The notes under the pieces: generated by a model
The model's input: only the letters and a program-made list of their open reading frames with translations
What the model was told of the DNA's origin: nothing
The model's database searches: none
Part shown: positions 18,426-27,810 of the stretch, piece after piece
Numbering within the stretch: position 1 is the first letter of the stretch
Layout: every line of letters starts with the position of its first letter
DNA from: Stramenopiles sp. TOSAG23-2
Lineage: Eukaryota > Sar
DNA length: 30,344 nt
Direction: 5' to 3'
NCBI GenBank assembly: GCA_900128395.1
Contig: LT649384.1
Coordinates: 1 to 30,344 of the forward strand
Made by a program: the position numbers and the translations under genes

Positions 18426-21400
18426 TTATACACCAGGTGGTTTTTCATAGGTTTCTTCTCCAGTATTTTTATTTACCCACTTTGTAACACCTTGCTCTTC
18501 ATCCTCCACTTCATCCCATTCATTTTCAACTACTTCAGCTTCTTTCTTTTTTTTTTCCTCTTCCTCCTTTCGTTTCTTCTCTTCTTCTGCTTTTTTTCTA
18601 GCTGCTTCTTCTTCTTGCTCTTTAGCTTTTCTAGCTGCTTCTTCTTCTTGCTCTTTAGCTTTTCGTGCAGCCTCTGCAGCCTCTCGTTCCTTCTTTTCTT
18701 TTTCAGCTTTTTCCGCAAATTCAGCATCTTGTGCTTTTTGAATATCTTCTAAAGCTGTAATCCTTTCGCCATGATCATTCAACATAGTTTCCATACTATT
18801 TAATTTATCTCCACGACTTGTTGCAGCATCTGCCATTTTATCTTGAGCTTCCATTAACAATCCTAATTTATCGTTAAATTTATCTGTATTTTCTTCTTGC
18901 TCTTGTTTAAATGCATCCAACGTTTCTGTATTTTTAGTTTCTAACTCTGTCATTGCAAGTGTTTGAGTATCTTTCAGCTCTTCCATTGATTGAGTGCGTT
19001 CTTCTACTTCCTTCTTCATGGCTTCTGTGCGTTCATCTACTTCAGTAGTTATCTTCGTTTCTAATTCATTAATTTTCTCCTTACTTTCATCAAGATTCGT
19101 AGTCATATCTTCAATACGCTCTTCTGTTGTTTTAGCATATTCTTCAGCATTTTCTTGTAATTCCTCTACTCGTCCAGTTATATCATCTTCCATTTCTTGT
19201 CTCAATGAATCGATTCCTTTCGTTATTTTAGCATTCACATCATCTGATGATTCTCGCAATTGTTTACGAATTGATCTAGATGTTGTTGCTAAGCTATTTG
19301 TTAATATCATTGAAACATCATTCAGCGTTTCATCTTGATGTTTGTCTACTAAACGACCAATTATACCTTCCATGGCAGTGCGTACTTCACTTTCTCGAAC
19401 AGCGTCGTCAAGATCTTGACCAATTGCATCACGCAATTGCATGCTTGACAGTTTCCTAGCTTGCGCTTCATCCATAATCATTCTTGTTACTTTACGATTA
19501 AATTGGTTGATTTGTGCATCGGTTTTTTGTACGATCCAATCCCTTTGTGAAGTTAGGCGTTCATCAACTTCACCACGTATACGAGTGCCTTGTTTTAAAC
19601 GTATAGCAGCTTCTGCTGCTAAATTAGCTTGTGAATATGCTTTAACGGATTGCAATTGCTGTTCAAAAACTCGGCGTATACTAGATTCCATTTTTTTCAA
19701 TCGATCTTGAACGTCATCCGTCAATAATTTAGCATCTTTTAAACGTTTTAACTTTTCACTATCAAAATTAGTATTCATAACATTATTTTGAGTACTAATA
19801 TGTTTCTCCGCAGTATCTTTCACTTCTACAATTTTTTGCTGTGCATCCTTTGATAATGCTTCAGCTGCAATAGATTTTTCTTCTGCTGTAGATACTTTTG
19901 GCATCAGCTCATCACGTAAATTTTGTATCGAAATTGTTGTGTTTTCTTTTGCTGCATTTAACGAGTCTTCTCTGCCTTTTGCACTTGTATCGTTTAATTG
20001 AACAATTGCATCGTTGCGAAGTTTTGCCTCTTCATCAACCATTTCTTTAGCACTATTTACAGCATTTTCACGTGCGTTGATGATTGCTTCTTTTAATTCA
20101 GTAGACAACGTAGTGACAGCAACTTCGCGTGCGCGTACTGTCGCACCATCTCCTTGAATACGTTGTATACGTTCTTTATCCAATAAACTTTCTGTTTCTC
20201 TACGCAATTCATTAATTGAATCTTTTGTATTTTTTCGTAAATATGTCTGTACTCTACCTAGGTCTCTATCTAGTTTTCCATCTGCCGCTATACGTTCTTC
20301 CCTTTCGGTTCTTAGTCCAGTTTTAGCAAATTCTTCAATACGTGTCATCCTAGTGCCTAGATCTTCATGTGCATTATCTGCAAATACTGTTAACCGTTGC
20401 TCCGTGGATTTTAATTCACCCCGAGATACTGTCAACGCACGGACTTCTAATACTACTTGTTCTATATCTGAAATTGCTGCTCTAGATTCAGCATCATTCG
20501 CATCTACCCTAACAGACAGAGTTTGTAAAGCTGCATCCATATTAGATAATGCTTTCTTTGTAGAGTCTGCATTTAATTTTAAATCTGCTTCCATCTGAGC
20601 TTTAAAACTTGCAAGTGCTGCATCTACACGATCTTCTACATTTTTGATACGTTCATCATACCCTTTCACAGATGCTAAAATTCTAGCTTCAACTGCTTTG
20701 GCTCTATCATCGATTACTGTTTCCCGTGCTACTGCTCTTTCGTTACCTTCTTGCATTTTCTTCTCTCTCATTCTAATTTCAGCCCTTAAAACATTTTCCA
20801 CCGTTTCACTTGACATTGTAGTTTCTTTTCTTAATTTATCTAATCCATCATGAACTTGTTTTAACCCTTGCTTGTAGGTACGCTCCCATCGCATTTTTTG
20901 CTCTTCAGCTTCTTGATGATATCTTTTAACTAATTTCGTCAATTCATTCATGGCTTGATTTGCATCTCGTTGCATTCCTTTTTCATATAATTCTGTGCTA
21001 CTTCGTTGCGATGCATTATCAGCTTCTATTGCTGCAACGCGCATTTCAAACTTACGGTTCATTTCAAGTTCAAATTGACGCCTATCAGCGCGCTCATCTG
21101 CTAATGTTCCCTTCAATTGGTCTAAGTACGATTGCATACTACTTCTTGCATTTGAGTGACGCTCTTCATTAAATGTTTGAAGTTGCTGTTCCGCTTTTCG
21201 TTGCTCGGTATGAGCACGCCATACTTCCATCATTTTTTCGCTAACACGTTCAAACATGATTTTTTCTTTTTCATCAATAATTTTACGTATTTCGTCTTCA
21301 CGTGCATTTAATTCATTTGAATTTTCACGTCTTGTTTCACGTTCCCTAGTTATTAAATGTTCCAAGCGTTTGACTTGTCCATATATATTTTCATATCTGG

Positions 21401-22955
21401 CATCAATTTGTGAATCTCTTGAAGCTAAATTTTGTATTTGTGCGGAATCTTTCTCTTCTAAGCGCACTACACTAGACTCTCTCATATTCACACGTGTTTC
21501 TAATGATGCAACTCTATCTGCAGATCGTAAGGCAAATTCACTCATTTGTGTACGATGTTCATCTAAATGTCGTTTCATACTTAACATTTCTTCCCACATT
21601 TCCGTACGTTTCTTTTCCTCTTCTTGTGCATATTTCCTATCACGTTCATCTCTTGCTCTTAATTCTGCAATTAATCTAGCTGGGTCTAATAAATTTTGTT
21701 TTCCATTATTTACAATATTTTGTTGTTGCTGCTGTGCTTGTTGTTGTTGTTGTTGCAATGCTAATTGTTCCTGCGCTCTTGTCCTTGCATTGTTACGTCC
21801 ATTTCTTCCCCCAGGCAATATACCACCACCAGGTAGCTGTGCGGATGATCCAATACCAACATTTTGTCGATTGTTATTATTATTATTATTGCCACTACCA
21901 ACGTTGACATATCCATTTAACGACGTACCTCTGCCTGCACCTGCAATTTTATATTGCAAAATTTCAGTTTCGACTTGTCGCAATCTATCTTTTGCTTCAC
22001 GCATATCAAGTGCATCTTGCATACGTAATTTTTCTAAATATGCAGTACGATCACGTAAAGTATTTTCATTTCTTTCCGCTAATGAGGATATTCGATCTAG
22101 TTGATCTTTTAACTTTTTTCTTTCCGCTCTTTCTTCAACAAGCATTTTTTGGACAAAGCTTAAACTTTGCATTTGTTCCATTGCTACTTCCATATCCTCA
22201 TATCTATTATTGTTAAAATCTTGTGATGGATCAATATTATTTTGATTATCATCATATGAAAAAGATCTTTTAATAATTTTCCGATTACGTTTATTATTTT
22301 TGTTATTACGATTTTGTTTTTCATATTTATTACGTTTTTCTTCCTCAGATGAATATCGTCGTCTAATTGATTGCACCGCTTTGTTCAAAATACGGCGTTC
22401 CGGTGATCCAATTTTTTCCATTGGTACTTGCCCAGGCTTATCTGTTACTGAAGATGGGCGGCTATTTACTTGCGGTATTACACGAGAAGTTGGTGCATTT
22501 ATTTGTCGTCGAATTCCAGCAGGGACATCAAATGGAATTTTACTATTTCTTTTTGATTTTGTTTTCGGGTGTGAATGTTTAATTTGCAGTCCATCTTTTT
22601 CATCGTTTTTTGTATCTAAATTATTGCGCATTGCTAAAAATGCTGCTTTTGATGAATTGACTTGCCTGACACGCCTTTGTGGAACTTCTTGTACACCAAT
22701 ATTTAAACCAAGTTCATCTTTCCCAGTCATATTTTTTTGCATTTTCTTTCGTCGCAATTCTTCTACTTGATGTTTTAAATCTTCAGCATATTCTTTCTTC
22801 ATATCTGCCTTTATCTTATCATTACGATATCCTTCTTTACCCCACAAAGGCGTATTACTATTGGCTCGATCAAAGCGTGTAAAATCTTTTTCCAATTGAT
22901 TGCGATTTAATCCAGGATTTTGTCCAACATATGCTATTGGTAAATAGTTTGCCAT
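18426..22955 (-). CDS. Giant coiled-coil protein with C-terminal WW domain
   Basis: This is a 1509-aa frame with a TAA stop. The N-terminal 250 residues are basic and disordered after a conserved-looking opening (LPIAYVGQNPG; then EYAEDLKHQVEELRRKK near 55-70). Residues from about 255 to 1400 are nearly continuous coiled coil, interrupted by an Asn run and a Gln-rich stretch near 350-420. Residues 1400-1475 are a Lys/Glu/Ala helix containing tandem RKAKEQEEEAA units. The end (1478-1509) matches a WW domain: W1480, the aromatic strand at W1493-V-N, T-G-E, and P1506. The second signature Trp is replaced by Tyr (Y1503). WW domains bind proline-rich ligands. A filamentous or centrosomal/ciliary scaffold is a reasonable guess, but I recognise no named orthologue. 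A 137-bp direct repeat lies just upstream of its start codon. Confidence 0.85.
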   Translation of the reverse strand: MANYLPIAYVGQNPGLNRNQLEKDFTRFDRANSNTPLWGKEGYRNDKIKADMKKEYAEDLKHQVEELRRKKMQKNMTGKDELGLNIGVQEVPQRRVRQVNSSKAAFLAMRNNLDTKNDEKDGLQIKHSHPKTKSKRNSKIPFDVPAGIRRQINAPTSRVIPQVNSRPSSVTDKPGQVPMEKIGSPERRILNKAVQSIRRRYSSEEEKRNKYEKQNRNNKNNKRNRKIIKRSFSYDDNQNNIDPSQDFNNNRYEDMEVAMEQMQSLSFVQKMLVEERAERKKLKDQLDRISSLAERNENTLRDRTAYLEKLRMQDALDMREAKDRLRQVETEILQYKIAGAGRGTSLNGYVNVGSGNNNNNNNRQNVGIGSSAQLPGGGILPGGRNGRNNARTRAQEQLALQQQQQQAQQQQQNIVNNGKQNLLDPARLIAELRARDERDRKYAQEEEKKRTEMWEEMLSMKRHLDEHRTQMSEFALRSADRVASLETRVNMRESSVVRLEEKDSAQIQNLASRDSQIDARYENIYGQVKRLEHLITRERETRRENSNELNAREDEIRKIIDEKEKIMFERVSEKMMEVWRAHTEQRKAEQQLQTFNEERHSNARSSMQSYLDQLKGTLADERADRRQFELEMNRKFEMRVAAIEADNASQRSSTELYEKGMQRDANQAMNELTKLVKRYHQEAEEQKMRWERTYKQGLKQVHDGLDKLRKETTMSSETVENVLRAEIRMREKKMQEGNERAVARETVIDDRAKAVEARILASVKGYDERIKNVEDRVDAALASFKAQMEADLKLNADSTKKALSNMDAALQTLSVRVDANDAESRAAISDIEQVVLEVRALTVSRGELKSTEQRLTVFADNAHEDLGTRMTRIEEFAKTGLRTEREERIAADGKLDRDLGRVQTYLRKNTKDSINELRRETESLLDKERIQRIQGDGATVRAREVAVTTLSTELKEAIINARENAVNSAKEMVDEEAKLRNDAIVQLNDTSAKGREDSLNAAKENTTISIQNLRDELMPKVSTAEEKSIAAEALSKDAQQKIVEVKDTAEKHISTQNNVMNTNFDSEKLKRLKDAKLLTDDVQDRLKKMESSIRRVFEQQLQSVKAYSQANLAAEAAIRLKQGTRIRGEVDERLTSQRDWIVQKTDAQINQFNRKVTRMIMDEAQARKLSSMQLRDAIGQDLDDAVRESEVRTAMEGIIGRLVDKHQDETLNDVSMILTNSLATTSRSIRKQLRESSDDVNAKITKGIDSLRQEMEDDITGRVEELQENAEEYAKTTEERIEDMTTNLDESKEKINELETKITTEVDERTEAMKKEVEERTQSMEELKDTQTLAMTELETKNTETLDAFKQEQEENTDKFNDKLGLLMEAQDKMADAATSRGDKLNSMETMLNDHGERITALEDIQKAQDAEFAEKAEKEKKEREAAEAARKAKEQEEEAARKAKEQEEEAARKKAEEEKKRKEEEEKKKKEAEVVENEWDEVEDEEQGVTKWVNKNTGEETYEKPPGV
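18590..18680 (-). repeat. Tandem units encoding RKAKEQEEEAA helices
   Basis: Within the WW coiled-coil gene, the 33-base unit reading R-K-A-K-E-Q-E-E-E-A-A occurs twice in succession, followed by a diverged third (RKKAEEE). The first two are almost identical at the DNA level, indicating recent in-frame expansion of a charged helix. Confidence 0.8.
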
Positions 22956-22974
22956 TGTTGTTTAAGATTATATT

Positions 22975-23261
22975 ATATATTATATATATTGATATCTAGG
23001 AACAATAATTAAATATATCTATCTATCTTGGATAATTATTACAAACACACTATATATAAAATAAGCAATGAATAATACACCTTTTTTTTTATCTTCAATA
23101 GTTTGTTTTAAACACAGTATGTAAATATATTATATATATTGATATCTAGGAACAATAATTAAATATATCTATCTATCTTGGATAATTATTACAAACACAC
23201 TATATATAAAATAAGCAATGAATAATACACCTTTTTTTTTATCTTCAATAGTTTGTTTTAA
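22975..23261. repeat. 137-bp perfect direct repeat (22975-23111 and 23125-23261)
   Basis: The second copy matches the first at an offset of 150, leaving a 13-bp spacer (23112-23124). Landmarks are GATATCTAGGAACAATAATT, CTATCTATCTTGG and AATAAGCAATG. The copies start about 20 bp upstream of the WW-protein start codon, so they sit in its 5' UTR or promoter. Confidence 0.95.
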
Positions 23262-23454
23262 CTGGTTTTTCTCTTTTCTTCTGTTACTATCATACATCGA
23301 TATATTTAAATTTTCTATCCTTTTTAATAAATTTTCACGGAAGGTAAGTGCGCAACAAGTAACCGATAAAAGTTGTTGGTATTTTTGATGGCATTTTCTA
23401 ATTCGACAAAACCACAAGGTGGACACAGCAAGTGTATACTAATATGGACACAGC

Positions 23455-23603
23455 ATCAACCTGAAATCTTTCACAATCTGACAATCCTGAAACTTCTAAA
23501 AATTCTTTGTACTTAGTTCTAGATTAGTACACTATTACTTATCAACCTGAAATCTTTCAATCTGGAAACTTCTAAATTCTTTGTACTTAGTACACTATTA
23601 CTT
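23455..23603. repeat. Imperfect tandem repeat, 86 bp then 63 bp
   Basis: Both copies begin ATCAACCTGAAATCTTTCA and end TAGTACACTATTACTT. The second copy (23541-23603) lacks short internal segments of the first (23455-23540), consistent with a tandem duplication followed by small deletions. Confidence 0.85.
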
Positions 23604-23634
23604 TAACTTTGTGTTAGGCGGCTTTCACCAAAAA

Positions 23635-23646
23635 CCCTAACCCTAA
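23635..23646. repeat. Two interstitial CCCTAA telomere-type units
   Basis: CCCTAACCCTAA follows a run of A and is flanked by unique sequence with genes on both sides, so this is not a chromosome end. Two units could occur by chance. TTAGGG is a common eukaryotic telomere repeat. Confidence 0.5.
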
Positions 23647-23686
23647 CACGCTCATTTTTTTTTTAGCGTTTTTCATTAAATTGTTG

Positions 23687-23704
23687 TTGTTGTTCGAACA
23701 ACAA
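23687..23704. repeat. 18-bp perfect palindrome TTGTTGTTCGAACAACAA
   Basis: A perfect inverted repeat centred on TTCGAA lies about 210 bp upstream of the PARP-MYND start codon. It could be a dimeric transcription-factor site or arise from the adjacent TTG repeats. Confidence 0.6.
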
Positions 23705-23911
23705 AAAAAAAAAAATATTTTTATCTCTTTCATCTTTCTCTCATACTTATACCAACATTATCAGTAAGATTGATTGAATCATCTATTTATTTTTCATTTT
23801 TATTTTTTTTTCTATACATGGAAATAAGATCACTAATTTAGTTACTTGTTATTGATATAATTATCGTTTCTGTTCTTGTTTATGTTATATATTTAATTTT
23901 TTTTTTTAAAA

Positions 23912-25399
23912 ATGGAGCCAATTGTTATTGAATATGCCAAGTCTGGTAGATCCAAGTGTAAAGGTTGTGGACAGAAAATATTAAATAGAGAAGTGAGATA
24001 TGGCCAACTTATTACTCATCCATATCGAAATGTAGAGTATTATGCATATTATCATATAGGTTGTGTTGAGGTACTAGGTACCGATGCTGCTATTGAAGAG
24101 GATATTGGTTTTTGTCGTGTTTGTGAAGGTGATTTTTCCACACCTTCAGTCATTATTAAATGTGATGATTTTATGGAACATGTCCATTTAAAGTGTTGTT
24201 CTGAAATATATCAACAACAAGCACCTTTTTGTGCAACCGTCGATGTAACAGATTTTGATAATTATGATGAATTATCGCAGGAAGATAAAGACAAATTATC
24301 AAAGGCTTTTGGCTCCGATTCGAATGTAAATAATAGTAGCGAAGAGGACGATGATGATGACGATGATGATGAGATCGAAGTAGTAGGTGAAACAAAAGGT
24401 GCAACTGCAGTTGCTGGTTCTACATTTTTAGGACATGATTTAGAAGAAAGCAAGCGTGAATTTGAAGAAGCTGAAAAAGCTGGTAATGTTGTTAATTTAA
24501 TTTTAAGTGATGAAGATGATGAAGATAATAATAATGATACTAGTAATGTAAAAGAATATAAAACAGATAAAGAAATACAAGATGATAAGAAAATAAAGCG
24601 TCAAAAAGAATTAGAAAAATTGCGTGTACTAATGGATAGTGATGATGATGATGATGACGACGAGGATGAAGAAATTATACCGGTAAGATCGAATAAGAAG
24701 AAAAGACAAAGAAATACAATAACTATTGATAGCGATGATGATGACGATGATGGCGACGACGACGACGACGATGACGATGACGACGATGATGATGACGAGG
24801 ATGAAGAAATTATACCGGTAAGATCAAAGAAGAAGAAAAGACAGAGAAATACAATAGTAATCGATAGTGATGATGATGATAATGATGATGATGTTGGCAA
24901 TCATAATAATAATGTAAATAATGGTAACAATAATTTGAATACTAATGTCGTTGTTAGTAGTACAACTGGTAGTAGTAGTAGTAGTAGTAATAATATTAAT
25001 AGCAATAGTAGTAGTACTTGCAATGGTAATAGGAAAAATGAACAATTTATCTGTATAGTATGTAAAGCACGTACAAGACAAAGATGTTCAGCATGTAATA
25101 ATATTTTTTATTGCTCAGGCGCTTGTCAACGGAAAGATTGGGTTTTTCATAAGAATGAATGTCTTCCACCATTGTTAACATCATCATCAGCAACAACAAC
25201 AACAACAAGAAGTAATCCTACCAGAAGAGTTAGAAAACGTAAACAACCTACGACTTCAAGAAGGAAAAGAAAACGCAAAAGAGGTAAGCGACGGAAAAAG
25301 TCAACTGCAGCAACAAAGAAAGCTAAGGTTGTTAATAAAAATACACCAAGAGAAAGAGTTCGCAATGCCATAAAAAACTTCAATAAGAAGAAAGTGTAG
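23912..25399 (+). CDS. PARP-type zinc finger and MYND finger nuclear protein
   Basis: This is a 495-aa frame with a TAG stop, starting in TTTAAAAATGG. Residues 7-60 are a PARP-type zinc finger (EYAKSGRSKCKGC opening; C16, C19, H48, C51), a fold that binds DNA breaks in PARP1 and DNA ligase III. A PHD-like segment follows (C68, C71, C84, H92, C95) but lacks a full ligand set. The centre is extremely acidic with long Asp runs and an in-frame 45-codon duplication. A complete MYND finger (C381-C417: CIVC...CSAC...YCSGAC..KDW..H...C) mediates protein contacts. The C-terminus is a Lys/Arg-rich nuclear-localisation-like tail. No PARP catalytic domain and no SET domain are present. A chromatin or DNA-damage adaptor role is inferred from the domains; this combination is not one I recognise. 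Confidence 0.88.
   Translation: MEPIVIEYAKSGRSKCKGCGQKILNREVRYGQLITHPYRNVEYYAYYHIGCVEVLGTDAAIEEDIGFCRVCEGDFSTPSVIIKCDDFMEHVHLKCCSEIYQQQAPFCATVDVTDFDNYDELSQEDKDKLSKAFGSDSNVNNSSEEDDDDDDDDEIEVVGETKGATAVAGSTFLGHDLEESKREFEEAEKAGNVVNLILSDEDDEDNNNDTSNVKEYKTDKEIQDDKKIKRQKELEKLRVLMDSDDDDDDDEDEEIIPVRSNKKKRQRNTITIDSDDDDDDGDDDDDDDDDDDDDDEDEEIIPVRSKKKKRQRNTIVIDSDDDDNDDDVGNHNNNVNNGNNNLNTNVVVSSTTGSSSSSSNNINSNSSSTCNGNRKNEQFICIVCKARTRQRCSACNNIFYCSGACQRKDWVFHKNECLPPLLTSSSATTTTTRSNPTRRVRKRKQPTTSRRKRKRKRGKRRKKSTAATKKAKVVNKNTPRERVRNAIKNFNKKKV
24659..24860 (+). repeat. In-frame 45-codon duplication in the acidic region
   Basis: The segment beginning GACGAGGATGAAGAAATTAT at 24659 recurs at 24794, an offset of 135 bases (45 codons). 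Each unit encodes DEDEEIIPVRS followed by K-K-K-R-Q-R-N-T and then an Asp run. Few substitutions separate the copies. Each unit joins an acidic run to a basic patch. Confidence 0.9.
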
Positions 25400-25533
25400 T
25401 GTATCAAAAAAAAATTAAAATTTTTATATTTTTTCTGTTTTGGAAAAATTAAAAAAAAAATATATAATATATATATATATGCATATGATATGATAATCAC
25501 ATGTCATTAAGATCATATATATTAATGCATACT
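25400..25533. other. Short convergent 3' gap
   Basis: This 134-bp gap, the shortest in the window, lies between two converging genes. It is almost pure A/T with a TA run near 25465-25480 and has no TTCGTA-type palindrome. Confidence 0.6.
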
Positions 25534-27495
25534 CTACGTACTCTTCTTTATTCTTTTATTTTCTCGAGCACCATTATGAAATTTTGCTATGCTTTCCTGT
25601 GATCTTATCGTATCATATTTTCTTAATCTTGCTATGAAAAAACCAATTGTATCAAATTTCGAATGAGGATTAAATCGTCTAACTAAATTACATTGTTCAG
25701 TTGTTAAGCCATATCCTTCCATGCCTCTTTCACCAATTTGATTTACAGGAGATGGTAGAGGTATTAATTCTAATGGGTATTGCCTTAAAGTGTTTGCTAT
25801 AACACATTCATTTTCCATTGGATTAAACGTACATGTGCTATATACCATTGTACCACCAGGTTTTAATAAAAATGCAGCTGAAAACATTATACTTTCTTGT
25901 TGTGTTTGTATCCCTTTTAAAAAATCAAGTGTCAAATTTTGTTCCAATCGGGGGCGTAAACCTAGTGCAGAGCCTATATACATAATATATATAATAAATG
26001 GTAAAAATAGCTTTGTTAGAAGATGTATTCTGTTTGTGTCATAAAGAATAGATAATTATTGCATAGACTTACATGGACCATCAAGTAATATCTTATCAAA
26101 TGTTTCTGCAGGAAATCCTTTAATAGGTACAACGATATTTTCAATGTCATTAATATTGTTACCCTCATTATCTTTTCGTTTTAATTCTGCTTTTTCCCTT
26201 ATAGTTGCATCAGCAACAATATCTGTTACTGAATAAAGATCATCTCTCAATGATATTGTAGGATTTTGTTGTTGTTTCTTTTTTTTTGCTTTTCTTTTCA
26301 ATAATGGTTTTAAATTTTTCTTTTTATTCTTCTTCTTCTTATTATATCGATTGAAATAATTGATCATATATACCATGGATAAACCAAGATGCTTTTCATC
26401 GCCAATTATATTTTGTTTCACAATATGAAATGCATTGTTATTTGCTTGGTTATTTAAATTCTCTGATATTGATAAAGGTTCCATGGATAAATTATTCTTC
26501 TCCTCCTCCTTTGTCGTATTTTTTATTTCTTGCTCGTCTTTTTTTTGTGGCAATACTACTTGTGTTGAATCAGCATAATAAGCTTTTACTATTGTGATAT
26601 TTAATGTTTTACATAATGATTTTATTTTCTTTACCTTTTTATATGATCGATCTAATGCTATAACCAGACCTTTATTATTCATTAATTGGGCTATATGCGT
26701 TGTTTTTCCACCAGGTGCAGCGCATAAATCTAACACCAAATCGTTCTCTTTCGGAGCTAATGCATGAGGAACACACGCACTTGGTAAATTCTGCATGAAT
26801 ACTTGTTTAGATATAACGCCATTCATTGATGGTGCATCTCGTTTCCATCGTTTATTTACTTCAACTGCAAGGCCATCTGGCATACCACTTAATACTTTAT
26901 TGCGTATCATTTTTAAATCACCTACACCGATAAACACCACAGGAGCAGCTTTTAAAAAATAATCAACTGGTGTTCCTCTTGGTATTTTTTTATGAGTTAA
27001 TGTTGCTAAAATGGTGACTTGCTTGCCAATTTTATTGCATCCTTTGGAAAGACTTAAAACACCTTTTGCATAAATATCACTTCCTCTTAAAACAGCCTCT
27101 GCACAACGTCTATCTATAATGCATCTATAACCAGGTAAATCATTTTTATTTGGAAAATCATAATTAGCTTCAACAGACGGTATTAATATCATATCTTTTA
27201 ATATAGGATGTTTAGTTGCATGTACAGGTTTTCTTCCAGTGATAGTGATCCGTTGATTAAATTCTTCTAACGCTTCATTCAATGAGATCAATACATTATC
27301 TATGTTATAATTTCTACTAATTCGACAACACGTATATTTAGGAGGAGTTAATAACGATTTAGCTAATTGATCAAAATCTTTTTCACCAAATGCCGCTTTA
27401 AAATATTCACGTGTATCAGGTGGAAACACAGCACGTTCCGGTAAAGGTAATTCATACTCATCCCGATCAACGATATCTTTCACAAAAGTTGGCAT
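25534..27495 (-). CDS. NSUN6: NSUN6-like RNA 5-methylcytosine methyltransferase with PUA domain (two exons)
   Basis: Exons 27495-26073 and 25973-25534 join to 620 aa with a TAG stop. NSUN6 uses S-adenosylmethionine to methylate cytosine in tRNA acceptor ends and mRNA. A PUA RNA-binding domain lies at about 110-220. The SAM-binding motif LDLCAAPGGKTTHIAQLM, D of IALDRSYKK, and the PC and TC motifs are present. C475 (DGPC) is the expected release cysteine and C522 (YSTC) the nucleophile; their 47-residue spacing is what I recall for human NSUN6. The tail GFFIARLRK fits the family. A Lys-rich low-complexity insert (about 315-445) enlarges it beyond the human protein. The PUA-plus-methyltransferase order separates it from NSUN5 and NOP2. 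It is divergent from STK19 with 315 bp between starts. Confidence 0.93.
25974..26072 (-). other. Intron in NSUN6 (99 bp, phase 1)
   Basis: On the minus strand the donor GTAAGT begins at 26072 and the acceptor TATAG ends at 25974. Splicing joins T with GC to give the Cys codon of the DGPC motif followed by SALGLRP. Without splicing, the frame stops shortly after DGPC. Confidence 0.93.
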
Positions 27496-27810
27496 TATCT
27501 TCGTTCTATTTTCGGTACTATGGATTGTTGCTTCCTTTTTCTCTTCTCCACTTTCATTTGCATATATTCCTATACATTATCACTTCCTTTCTTTTGTAAT
27601 ATTAGAGCTATTATTATCGATAGGAACGAGAGAGATGGTTGGTGTGTATTGATTGAGGAAGATCAATATGCCACACGTTTTGCGTGATGAGAGGAAGTAA
27701 TATATAAAGAAAATATGGATATATACATATATAAATATATATATATGTACAATATTAGATATAATCAAGGAAAATAATAATAACAATAATAATAAATAGA
27801 TAACTACACA
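27496..27810. promoter_or_regulatory. Divergent promoter interval, NSUN6 / STK19
   Basis: This 315-bp gap is the shortest divergent interval here and is a candidate bidirectional promoter. It has TA tracts at 27718-27745 and a stretch with more G near 27620-27700. AAT/AAC-rich sequence precedes the STK19 start. No specific element is identified. Confidence 0.45.

Larger units (their letters stand above)
22956..23911. promoter_or_regulatory. Repeat-rich divergent interval, WW coiled-coil gene / PARP-MYND gene
   Basis: This 956-bp gap separates diverging genes and carries a 137-bp direct repeat, an 86/63-bp imperfect repeat, two CCCTAA units and an 18-bp palindrome, each listed separately. An 85-codon minus-strand frame at 23169-23426 overlaps the repeat and shows no convincing protein signature. 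Both promoters must lie here, but no discrete element is recognised. Confidence 0.5.

Noticed and set aside
22975-23261. A transposon or LTR pair
   Set aside because: The direct repeats are separated by only 13 bp, with no coding content, no terminal inverted repeat and no target-site duplication seen.
23169-23426. 85-codon minus-strand frame in the repeat-rich gap
   Set aside because: It overlaps one copy of the 137-bp noncoding repeat, has no recognisable motif, and its C-terminus is a translation of AT-rich DNA. It cannot be excluded without transcripts.
23635-23646. A chromosome end
   Set aside because: There are only two CCCTAA units, with unique sequence and genes continuing on both sides.
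24659-24860. GGTAAGA donor-like sites in the PARP-MYND gene
   Set aside because: They occur in both copies of the duplication and the frame stays open with a continuous acidic/basic pattern, so no intron is needed.
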